Source: Candidatus Methanomethylophilaceae archaeon
GTDB lineage: Archaea > Thermoplasmatota > Thermoplasmata > Methanomassiliicoccales > Methanomethylophilaceae
Direction of reading: 5' to 3'
DNA: 64,000 bases
Assembly (NCBI GenBank): GCA_017519045.1
Contig: JAFWTC010000027.1
Span: forward strand, 35,520-99,519
Part shown: one piece after another, positions 45,651 to 53,971 of the stretch
Numbering within the stretch: the stretch's first letter is position 1
How the letters are laid out: each line of letters opens with the position of its first letter
Made by a program: the position numbers and the translations under genes
Notes under the pieces: generated by a model
The model's input: the letters and a program-made list of their open reading frames with translations, nothing else
Told to the model about the DNA's origin: nothing
Database searches by the model: none

Positions 45651-46241
45651 TCAGTTGCGAGCGTCCGCTTCCTGCGACGGCTTCCTGAACAGGCACTCCG
45701 CCCTGGATCTGATCGTCCCGAACCGGGTGGGCTCGTCATTCTCCGAGGAGCGGAGCGCGTCCAGCCCTTCGAAGAGCCGAACCAGCTCGTCGGCCGTGAA
45801 ATACCTGTAGTACAAGCCGTTCCTGCTCGTTCCCGCCCTCATGTCGCGCGGCGTGAAGCATCTGACGAACAGGCGGCCGTCGTCTTTCAGGACCCTGCGG
45901 ATCTCCTGGACGGTTTTTGCCAGCTTCCCGTCGTCGAGGTTCTCGAGCACATGGATGGCGGTGACGAGGTCGAAGCATCCGTCCGGAAAGGGAAGGGAGG
46001 AGACGTCGCAGACGACGAAGGTCGCCTCGGGATACTGCCTGCGGCACTTCTCTATTGCCGTCCCCGAGAAGTCGACCCCTGTGGTCTCCATCCCGGCATC
46101 CAGGAGGGCCGCCACCGTCTTGCCGTTGCCGCATCCGAGGTCCAGAGCGCTTCCTGAGCACGGGACGTCGATATCCGTGACCCCTCTCCATGCCATCGGA
46201 TTCTTTTGATAGAAGTCCTCCCAGAGCTCCCTCTGATCCAT
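45651..46241 (-). CDS. Class I SAM-dependent methyltransferase
   Basis: This 196-residue Rossmann-fold methyltransferase has motif I ALDLGCGNGKTV (about 34), the acidic loop TTGVDFSG and motif IV-like CDVSSLPFPDGCFDLVTAIHVLENL. No substrate-specific domain is visible. It starts one base after the tandem CGA codons that end the upstream HEPN-like gene, so the two are coupled. Confidence 0.88.
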   Translation of the reverse strand: MDQRELWEDFYQKNPMAWRGVTDIDVPCSGSALDLGCGNGKTVAALLDAGMETTGVDFSGTAIEKCRRQYPEATFVVCDVSSLPFPDGCFDLVTAIHVLENLDDGKLAKTVQEIRRVLKDDGRLFVRCFTPRDMRAGTSRNGLYYRYFTADELVRLFEGLDALRSSENDEPTRFGTIRSRAECLFRKPSQEADARN

Positions 46242-46245
46242 TTCG

Positions 46246-46860
46246 TCGTCTCCTGTGGACGGACATGAGCCATCTGTAGAAGAGCATCAAGGTCTCCGAG
46301 GACAGGATGACGAATGTCGACGGGGGCCCCTTCATCATCCTGTTGGGGCGCATGGAGATGCGGAGGTCCCCGAGGACGAACACGTCCGACCTGTCCGATA
46401 CGGAGTTGTTGTGGATGGTGAGGTTTCTCATGAGCAGGATGCGGTCCCAGGCCTCCAGCTCCTTGCCGTCGATGTATCCCAGCTCCCTCGAGGCCACCAT
46501 TATGTCGCGCAGGTACATCCTCCCGCCCTGTTCGGACGCCTTGGCCTTGATTCCGGAGGATTCGTAAAGCCTCATGCAGTCCCTGGCGGCCTTTTCCACC
46601 GATGACACCACTTCCACGAACATGTCCCTGGTGACGACCATCATCCGCTCCGACATCTCGTCCCCGGTGGACTCGTCGCCGTCCCACGCCTTTCCGTAGA
46701 AGCCTACGATCTCCTGGGAGATCAGCGCCCTGTTGCGTATGTTCCAGAAGCACATCGACCTGGGGTCGTTCTCCCTGTCGGCCACCTCGGAGTCCACCTT
46801 CGAGGCCAGGTCCGCGGCCGCGGATACGAACGCGTCCAGACGTTCCGCAACGTCGCTCAT
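46246..46860 (-). CDS. HEPN-like helical protein, function unknown
   Basis: This 204-residue, mostly helical protein contains RNLTIH within MRNLTIHNNSVSD, matching the R-x4-6-H pattern of HEPN-type RNases, and an earlier RNRALISQEIVGF segment. The family assignment is tentative. It ends with VHRR before two CGA codons (46248-46243). The standard stop is TGA at 45736-45738, which would cross the whole methyltransferase gene out of frame. The ATG at 46860 is 24 nt from a TATA box. Confidence 0.55.
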
Positions 46861-46877
46861 GGGGCATGTCATGAAAT

Positions 46878-46889
46878 ACTGTATAAAAA
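46878..46889 (-). promoter_or_regulatory. TATA box for the HEPN-like gene
   Basis: The minus strand reads TTTTTATACAG, centred 24 nt before the ATG at 46860. Confidence 0.45.
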
Positions 46890-46951
46890 TCGTATTCTCT
46901 GGCAAATTAATATAGAAACATAATGATGCGGGCCCATCAGGAAGTCAGCCG

Positions 46952-48250
46952 ATGTTCTGGAACTCGAAAATCGAATGCATGCGCAAAGAGGACCTCAAGG
47001 CCCTTCAGTACCGCGAACTCAAATCCCTGGTCAACAACCTGTACTCGTTCAACAGGTTCTACCACGACAGGATGAAGGCGGCCAACGTCCACCCCGACGA
47101 CATCACGTCCATAGCGGACGCCTCCAAGCTGCCGTTCATGTACAAGCAGGACCTGAGGGACAACTACCCGACCAACATGTTCACCGTCTCCAACAGCGAG
47201 GTCGTAAGATACCACGTCTCTTCTGGTACCACCGGCAAGCCGACGCTGGTAGGATACACCCGCAACGACCTGGAATACTGGACCGAGGCGCTGGCCAGGT
47301 CCCTGACTTCCGTGGGCATAGGGGCTGACGACACGATGCAGGTCTCGTACGGGTACGGCCTGTTCACGGGCGGCCTGGGGCTCCATTACGGGGCCGAGAG
47401 GGTCGGGGCCACCGTCCTTCCCGCCAGCACCGGCAGCACCGAGCGCCAGATCGAGCTGATCAAGGACCTCGGCGTGACCGCCATCGCATGCACCCCGTCG
47501 TACCTCATCCACATGGGCGACGTGGCGAAGAGGATGGGCATAGACTTCCGCAGGGATACGAAGCTCAGGAAGGCGGTCCTCGGGGCGGAGCCCTGGTCCG
47601 ACGGGATGAGGAGGCACATCGAGGATTCCATGGGAATCAGGGCCTTCGACATCTACGGGACGTCGGAGATGGCCGGCCCCATGTTCACCGAATGCGAGGA
47701 GAGGAACGGCATACACATGGCCGGAGACCTCGTCTACTGCGAGATCATCGATCCCGACACCGGAGAGAACCTGGAGCCCGGACAGAAGGGGGAGCTGGTG
47801 GTCACCATGCTCAAGAAGGAGGCCATGCCCATGATCCGCTACAGGATCAAGGACATCACGTCGATCGACGAGGAGGAGTGTCCCTGCGGCCGCACCTCCC
47901 CGAGGATATCCAGGATATCCGGGCGCTCCGACGACATGCTGATCATCCGCGGAATCAACGTGTTCCCCTCCCAGATCGAGTACACGCTCATGCAGATCCC
48001 GCAGCTGGCCGGCCACTACATGATCATAGTCACCAGGGAGGGCGCCTTGGACAGGATGGTCGTCCAGGTGGAGATCAAGGAGGAGGCTTTCAGTGACAAG
48101 GTGGAGGACATGAACAAGCTCAGGTCCTACGTCGAGTCCCAGCTCAAGAAGTATCTTAACATCGCCGCCGAGGTGGAGCTCAAGGCCCCCGGCGAGCTGC
48201 CTAGGTTCGAAGGAAAATCCAAGAGGGTAGTCGACAAGAGGGTGATATGA
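46952..48250 (+). CDS. paaK: Phenylacetate-CoA ligase family AMP-forming enzyme (copy 1)
   Basis: The 432-residue adenylate-forming enzyme activates aryl- or other organic acids to CoA thioesters. Motifs are SSGTTGKPTLVGYT (P-loop, about 91), AGPMFTECEERNG, MIRYRIKDITSI and GRSDDMLIIRGINVFPSQIE. In archaea, PaaK paired with an ACT protein often works with indolepyruvate:ferredoxin oxidoreductase; iorAB is not in this window. It overlaps the ACT gene downstream by 4 nt. Confidence 0.92.
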   Translation: MFWNSKIECMRKEDLKALQYRELKSLVNNLYSFNRFYHDRMKAANVHPDDITSIADASKLPFMYKQDLRDNYPTNMFTVSNSEVVRYHVSSGTTGKPTLVGYTRNDLEYWTEALARSLTSVGIGADDTMQVSYGYGLFTGGLGLHYGAERVGATVLPASTGSTERQIELIKDLGVTAIACTPSYLIHMGDVAKRMGIDFRRDTKLRKAVLGAEPWSDGMRRHIEDSMGIRAFDIYGTSEMAGPMFTECEERNGIHMAGDLVYCEIIDPDTGENLEPGQKGELVVTMLKKEAMPMIRYRIKDITSIDEEECPCGRTSPRISRISGRSDDMLIIRGINVFPSQIEYTLMQIPQLAGHYMIIVTREGALDRMVVQVEIKEEAFSDKVEDMNKLRSYVESQLKKYLNIAAEVELKAPGELPRFEGKSKRVVDKRVI

Positions 48251-48675
48251 TGGCAGACAGCATAATCAAGCAGCTTTCGATCTTCGTGAACAACGAGCCC
48301 GGACGCCTGGCGTACATCGCCTCCGTCCTCCGCGAATGCGGGATAAACATGCAGGCTTTCAATCTCGCCGAGTCCACCGACTTCGGGATACTGAGGGCGA
48401 TAGTGGAGGATCCGGAAGGGGCGTACAGCAAGCTCAAGGCGAAGGGGGTCATAGTCCGCAAGACCGACGTCATCGGAGTCATCCTGGAGGACACTCCCGG
48501 GGCCCTGTTCCAGGCGGCCGACGCCTTCGGGAAGGCCGGGATCAACATCGAGTACGGCTACGCCTATTCCGGCAAGACCGGCTCGGTTTTCTACATGAGG
48601 GTGAACGACCCCGAGAAGGCCGTGGAGGTCCTGAAGCGCGACGGCATCCGTCTTGTCAGCAGCGGTGGGATCCGA
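48247..48675 (+). CDS. Tandem ACT-domain protein
   Basis: This 142-residue protein has two ACT domains (about 5-72 and 74-140; LSIFVNNEPGRLAYIASVLRECGINMQAF and VILEDTPGALFQAADAFGKAGINIEY), suggesting amino-acid-responsive regulation of the adjacent PaaK. CGA at 48673-48675 overlaps the next ATG (CGATG). The standard stop is TGA at 48685-48687, four codons further. Confidence 0.88.
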
Positions 48676-49634
48676 TGGGCAATCTGAACGTGGCCGTCCT
48701 CGGAGCCAAGGATCTGGCCGGAAAGATAGGCAAGAAGGGCACGGTCACCGACATGACCTTCTACGACCACAAGGAGGGAAGGGACTCGTTCACCCTCATC
48801 GAGCCTTCGAAGTATCCCGAGAAGCTCTCCTCCCTGTTCTATTCCGCCGCCATGTCCGAGTTCGCCATACTCGTGGTGGAGAAGGTGGACTCGTTCCTCG
48901 GCGAGACCATCGTAATGGCGGATTCCCTCGGCCTCGACAGGGGATGGATCATCCTCAGGAACTACATCCAGCCGGAGCAGGTCAAGCCCCTCCTGGCCGG
49001 GACCTCGCTCGAGGGCTACGAGCTCAGGGAGGAGGACCCGATCAAGCTGAGGGAGGAGCTCATAGCCATGGCCAAGGCCGAGTCCAAGTCCGCCGGGGAC
49101 GGGACCTGCGGCTCCTGCCCGGTGGATTCCCACTTCAACGTCAAAGGGGTCGGGACTGTAGTTCTCGGGTCCGTCATAGACGGATACTTCAGGAAGCACG
49201 ACAAGATGACCGTGTTCCCCATCAAGAGGGAGGTCATCCTGAAGTCCATCCAGAAGCACGACCTGGACGCCGACGACGGCGTCAAGGGAGACCATGTCGG
49301 CCTCGCCCTCCGCGGGATCGAGTCCGACGAGCTCGACAGGGGTTTCGTCGTCACCACGGACCCGTCCGTGAAGATGACCAGGTCCGTCTCCGGAAAGGCG
49401 ACCCTTGTGAAGTACTGGGGATCTCCCCTCAAGGAGGGCATGGTGCTCCATCTCGGCCATTGGATGCAGATGGTCCCGTGCAGGGTCGTCTCCGTCTCCG
49501 GGGAGGATTTCAGGTCCCCGGACGTGGTCATGGAGCTCGACTCCGACATGATCCACAAGCCTGGCGACAGGGCTATTATAATGTATCTCGAGGGCGGGAA
49601 GCTCCGCGTCGCGGGCTCCATAGTCCTCGGGTGA
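48675..49634 (+). CDS. EF-Tu-like translation-factor paralogue with degenerate GTPase motifs
   Basis: The 319-residue protein has a divergent G-like domain (about 1-150) in which the usual GHVDHGKT is replaced by GAKDLAGKIGKKG and no canonical DxxG is clear. EF-Tu domain 2/3-like beta barrels follow (about 165-319; GVGTVVLGSVIDGYFRKHD, VVSVSGEDF). Such GTPase-defective SelB/EF-Tu relatives occur in methanogens; their role is unknown. Its operon position after paaK and ACT suggests a link to that pathway, by inference. Confidence 0.7.
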   Translation: MGNLNVAVLGAKDLAGKIGKKGTVTDMTFYDHKEGRDSFTLIEPSKYPEKLSSLFYSAAMSEFAILVVEKVDSFLGETIVMADSLGLDRGWIILRNYIQPEQVKPLLAGTSLEGYELREEDPIKLREELIAMAKAESKSAGDGTCGSCPVDSHFNVKGVGTVVLGSVIDGYFRKHDKMTVFPIKREVILKSIQKHDLDADDGVKGDHVGLALRGIESDELDRGFVVTTDPSVKMTRSVSGKATLVKYWGSPLKEGMVLHLGHWMQMVPCRVVSVSGEDFRSPDVVMELDSDMIHKPGDRAIIMYLEGGKLRVAGSIVLG

Positions 49635-49640
49635 TTCTTA

Positions 49641-49656
49641 AGGGGGTCCGCCCCCT
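49641..49656. terminator. GC hairpin between convergent genes
   Basis: AGGGGG and CCCCCT flank a TCCG loop between the EF-like gene stop and the convergent ABC gene stop at 49657. Confidence 0.5.
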
Positions 49657-51444
49657 TCATTCACAGTTCTCGAACTGGCTGTCGTACAGCTCCTTGTAGA
49701 ATCCGCCGGCCGACAGGAGCCCCTCATGGGTTCCACGCTCCACGACGGAGCCGTTCTTCACCACCAGTATGACGTCGGCGTCCTTGATCGTCGAAAGCCT
49801 GTGGGCTATGACGAACGACGTGCGACCCTTCATGAGCACGTCCATGGCGTCCTGAATATGCTTCTCGGTGCGGGTGTCCACGGAGCTCGTCGCCTCGTCC
49901 AGTATCAGCAGCGGCGCGTCCCTCACCAGCGCCCTGGCGATGGTGACCTGCTGGCGCTGGCCGGCCGACAGGGACTCGGAATCTCCAAGGACCGTGTCGT
50001 ATCCGTCGGGAAGGGACTATACGAACCCGCATATCCCGACGGCCTCGCAGGCGGCGTCCAGGGCATCGTCCGAATAGTCGCGACCGAACGTCAGGTTGTC
50101 GCGTATGGAGCCGTTGAACAGCCAGGTGTCCTGCAGCACCATGCAGAACATCTCGTGCACCTGCGGGCGCCTGATGTCTCTCAGGCTGATCCCGTCGACC
50201 GTGATGTCTCCGGAATCCGTCTCGTAGAACCTCATGAGAAGGTTGGCAATGGTCGTCTTCCCGGATCCGGTGGGCCCGACTATCGCGACCTTCTGGCCCG
50301 GCTCGACCGTGAGGCTGAAGCCGTGGATGACCTCCTTTCCGGGCTCGTACGAGAAGCGGACGTCGCGGAACTCCACCTTGCCGCGGACGGCCTCGGACAC
50401 ATCCGGCTTTCTGCTCTCGTCCTCCATTTCAGGGGCATCGAGGAACTCGAAAACCCTCTCCGCGGATGCGGCTATGCTCTGAAGTGACGAGATGGAGTTG
50501 GACAGGCGCTCCAGAGGGTCTCCGAACTCTTTCACGTAGATGATGAAGGCCACGATGACCCCGTAGCCTATGGAGCCGTCCAGGACCATCATGGAGCCTG
50601 CCACGCAGACCACGACGTATCCGATGTTGGATATGAAGCCCATGATCTGGGGCATCATGCTCGACAGGAACCTAGCCTTCAGCGCGCTGGAGTACAGGTC
50701 GTCGTTGACCTTGACGAACTCCCCCCTCACCTTCCCCTTACCGTTGTACGCGTCCACGACGTCTATCCCGTAATACGTCTCCTCGATGAGCGTGTTGATC
50801 TTCCCCAGGTCCCTGGCCTGCCTGACGAAGTATTTCTTGGAGCGGCGGACGATCAGCATCACGACGAAGAATCCGCATAGGGCTGGTATCACGGCGACGA
50901 TCGCCAGCCTCCATTCGGTGTAGAGCATCATCGCCAGCGATCCCACTATCATCGTCAGGGCGACCAGCATGTTTGCGATGCTGTCTGCGGACTGGCGGCG
51001 GATGCTGTCGGTATCGTTGGTGAACCTGCTCATGACGTCGCCGATCTTGAGCCTGTCCAGGAAGCCCAGCGGAATCCTGGATATCTTCCGGTTCAGGTCC
51101 TTCCGCATCATGTTCCCGTTATGCTCCGAAGCGGATGGAATGAGAATGGCGGATATCGAGCGCAGGACGGCTACCACCGAATACAGCGCGGCCAGGACGG
51201 CGACGCAGCCCAGGATGCCCTTCATGTCCATGTATCCGCCGCCCACCCCGTCGGATATGAGGTCGGTCATGGTCTTGTGGTACTGCGGGGCTATCAGCGT
51301 CGCCATCGAGGCGATCATCGACAGCGCTATCCCGGCGTAGATGCGGTAGCGGTACTTCCCGATGTATCTGAAGATGCGGAGGGTGGTGCCTAACAGATCG
51401 TCGGACTTGTCGTATTTGGCCCATCTTGGCTGGGGGGCGCTCAA
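49657..51444 (-). CDS. ABC exporter half-transporter with one in-frame TAG codon
   Basis: Read through the TAG, this is a complete 595-residue permease-ATPase. Six membrane helices lie at about 30-320, with an ATPase domain at about 355-590. Walker A is GPTGSGKTT, the signature LSAGQRQ, Walker [13 protein letters not shown] with intact Glu, and the H loop is VIAHRLSTI. The TAG (50017-50019) is residue 476, between GICGFV and [11 protein letters not shown], a variable position in homologues. No frameshift or other damage is visible. Options are pyrrolysine insertion, another suppressor, or a nonsense mutation. It is coupled to the upstream partner by a 4-nt overlap. Confidence 0.8.
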
Positions 51445-53180
51445 ATGGTCCCCTCCGTCATCTGCGAGATCGCGATGTCACGATAGAGGGCGCAGTCCCT
51501 CATGAGCTCCTTGTGGGTTCCGATTCCGACGACCTTCCCCTCGTCGAGGACGACTATCACGTCGGCGTCCATTATCGTCCCGATGCGCTGGGCGATCATC
51601 ACGACGGTCGTATCCTTGAGCTCCTTCTTCAGCGCCGAGCGGAGCCTCTTGTCGGTCTTGAAGTCGAGGGCTGAGAAGGAGTCGTCCAGTATCAGTATCT
51701 CAGAGCGGCGGCATACCCCCCTCGCTATGGAGATGCGCTGCCTCTGCCCGCCGGACAGGTTCTTCCCCTGCTGCGATATCTGGGAATCCAGGCCGTCCGG
51801 CATGACTCTGACGAAATCGGCCGCCTGCGCCACCTCCAGCGCCCTCCAGACGTCTCCGTCGTCCCTGAGGTCGGAGGTGTCGCCGTAGTTCACGTTGTCC
51901 CTCACGGTCCCGGTGAAGATGATGCTCCTCTGCGGAACGTAGGAGATCCTTGAGGTCAGGGCCTCCCTGCGGTATCTGCCGACCTCCTTCCCGTCCACGA
52001 GGACCTCTCCGGAGCCGGCGTCGTATATCCTCAGCATTAGCTTGGCGAGGGTGGTCTTGCCGCTTCCGGTGGGGCCTATGATGGCCAGGGTCTGGCCCTT
52101 CCCGACCTTGAAGCTGACGTCCTTCAACGCGTCTCCGCCGGCTCCCGGATATCTGAAGCTCACGTTCCTGAACTCCACGGTGCCTGCGGGGCCGCCCTCC
52201 TCCTCCGACCCTTCCCGCATGCGGGGCTGGTGGTCTATGACCTCCTTCACCCTGTTCAGGCTGACGGACGCCCTCGGATACATGCGCAGGATCTCCGACA
52301 CGAGCATGAATGCCCGGAGGACCTGGATGGCATACGACGAGAACACTATCATGTCGGAGAACAGGACCATCTGCTCATCCACGTCCCCGGTCGCTGAGAT
52401 GAGCGCGGCGCCTATCCAGTATATGGCCAGGGTGAGGAAGTTCGTCATCGCCGACGAGATCGTGTACATCGGGAACATTATGCGGAGGACCGAAAGGTTG
52501 CTGCGGAGGAGCTCCTCCGAGGTCCAATCGAACCTCTGCGCCTGGAACTCCTCGGCGTTGTAGGCCCTGACGACCCTGACGCCGTTGATCCCGTTGCGGG
52601 TCTCGCGGTTGACCGAGTCCGTGAGCTCCTGGATCTTCCGGAAATGCCTCATGGACAGGCGTATGACCACGAGCATGACGCCGAACAGTATGATGACGCC
52701 GACGGCGGTGGCGGCCGTCCACTCCCATGAGCTTCCGGAGATCTTGAGGATCGCCCATGCCGCCATTATGGGGGACTTGACTATCACCTGGAGGGCGCGT
52801 CCGACGAACTGCTGGATCTGCGTGATGTCGTTGGTGCTGCGGGTGATGAGCGAGGCCACCGTGAAATGGTCGACGTCCTCAGGCGAGAACCCGTTCACCT
52901 GGTCCAGCATCATCAGACGGAGCCTGCGGCTCAGCGTCGTGGATATGCGGGCGGTGAGGTATCCGGCGCTAAGCGACGCGACCAGGCTCAGAAGCGCGCA
53001 GACCACCATGCCGACGCCGCTTCTGACGATGACGTTCGAGGACTCTCCGTTCTCGAGGGCCAGGGTGATGTCGCTCATGTACTCCGGTATCTTCAGGTCC
53101 AGGTACACCTGGGCGAAGATGAAGAGCACGCTGAGGACGAAGAGCGCCCATTCCTTTTTGCCTAGGTACTTGACGATCAT
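51441..53180 (-). CDS. ABC exporter half-transporter, partner with degenerate catalytic residues
   Basis: The 579-residue permease-ATPase has helices in about 10-310 and an ATPase in about 340-575. Walker [10 protein letters not shown] and signature LSGGQRQ are intact. Walker B reads ILILDDSFSALD (Asp for catalytic Glu) and the H loop reads MIAQRIGT (Gln for His). Paired with the neighbouring subunit this gives one complete and one degenerate ATP site. The substrate is unknown. Confidence 0.9.
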   Translation of the reverse strand: MIVKYLGKKEWALFVLSVLFIFAQVYLDLKIPEYMSDITLALENGESSNVIVRSGVGMVVCALLSLVASLSAGYLTARISTTLSRRLRLMMLDQVNGFSPEDVDHFTVASLITRSTNDITQIQQFVGRALQVIVKSPIMAAWAILKISGSSWEWTAATAVGVIILFGVMLVVIRLSMRHFRKIQELTDSVNRETRNGINGVRVVRAYNAEEFQAQRFDWTSEELLRSNLSVLRIMFPMYTISSAMTNFLTLAIYWIGAALISATGDVDEQMVLFSDMIVFSSYAIQVLRAFMLVSEILRMYPRASVSLNRVKEVIDHQPRMREGSEEEGGPAGTVEFRNVSFRYPGAGGDALKDVSFKVGKGQTLAIIGPTGSGKTTLAKLMLRIYDAGSGEVLVDGKEVGRYRREALTSRISYVPQRSIIFTGTVRDNVNYGDTSDLRDDGDVWRALEVAQAADFVRVMPDGLDSQISQQGKNLSGGQRQRISIARGVCRRSEILILDDSFSALDFKTDKRLRSALKKELKDTTVVMIAQRIGTIMDADVIVVLDEGKVVGIGTHKELMRDCALYRDIAISQMTEGTI

Positions 53181-53202
53181 CCGAACACCGGGGAAGAGCC
53201 GT

Positions 53203-53817
53203 TCACGAGGAGACGTCCGATTTTATCGAGCCGTCCTTTCCCAGCACGACGACCCTCAACGGGATCTTCTTTCCGGATGCGGAGACGGCTGCGGACGCGG
53301 CCTTTTCGAGCGGGGAGCAGCAGGGCACCTCCATGCGAACGACGGTGATGCTTTTGACATGGTTGCGGGAGAGCATTTCCGACAGCTTGTCCCACGAATC
53401 CCTCGGATCGAGCTTGGGGCAGCCTATGACTATAGTCTTACCGGCGGCGAACGTCTCATGGAACGAACGGCGTGCGAACGCGGAGCAGTCGGCGGCCAGG
53501 AGGACGTCGCTCCCGTCCAGGAACGGGGCGGAGGCCGGGATCAGGCGGAGCTGGAGGGGCCACTGCGCCGAACCGTCCGCGATGGAAGACGGGCCGTTCG
53601 CCATGGGTATGGACGGAAGGGGCTCCTCTGCCATCTCGATGGATATGGCGTCCGCCGGACATGCGGGAAGGCAGGCTCCGAGCCCGTCGCATACGGACTC
53701 CCTGGCCAGGGATGCTTTTCCGTCAACCATCTCTATGGCTCCTTCGGCGCATGCATCCACGCATCTGCCGCATCCTATGCATCTTTCCTGGTCTATCCTG
53801 ACGATGTTCCTAGCCAT
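53203..53817 (-). CDS. Dicluster ferredoxin-domain protein
   Basis: Residues 1-60 form a 2[4Fe-4S] ferredoxin domain (CIGCGRCVDAC and CDGLGACLPACP). The remaining about 140 residues form a domain with conserved cysteines (AADCSAF, VIGCPKLDPR, VEVPCC-like) seen in many anaerobic bacteria next to redox enzymes. The exact role is unknown. A GGGAGG sits directly before the ATG and a TATA-like GATAATATAA lies about 45 nt upstream. Confidence 0.8.
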   Translation of the reverse strand: MARNIVRIDQERCIGCGRCVDACAEGAIEMVDGKASLARESVCDGLGACLPACPADAISIEMAEEPLPSIPMANGPSSIADGSAQWPLQLRLIPASAPFLDGSDVLLAADCSAFARRSFHETFAAGKTIVIGCPKLDPRDSWDKLSEMLSRNHVKSITVVRMEVPCCSPLEKAASAAVSASGKKIPLRVVVLGKDGSIKSDVSS

Positions 53818-53903
53818 CCATCCTCCCTCGCTTCTTTGGGCACGGAATCACGCCGTTATATTATCTCGCTCCATCGAAACATTCGTGGCGGGCGCACAGC
53901 AAT

Positions 53904-53914
53904 CCTTTAAACCA
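53904..53914 (+). promoter_or_regulatory. TATA box for the second paaK
   Basis: CCTTTAAACCA is centred about 60 nt before the ATG at 53972, leaving a leader of roughly 35 nt that contains an AAGGTG ribosome-binding site. Confidence 0.4.
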
Positions 53915-53971
53915 GATGTTGCATAGAGGAGGGCGTGTGTGCTATTTGATAGCATGGAGCAAGGTGTGAAC

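Noticed and set aside
50017..50019. ABC transporter as a pseudogene split in two
   Set aside because: A single TAG is the only lesion and every motif on both sides is intact, so I report one gene with an amber codon and leave nonsense mutation as an alternative.
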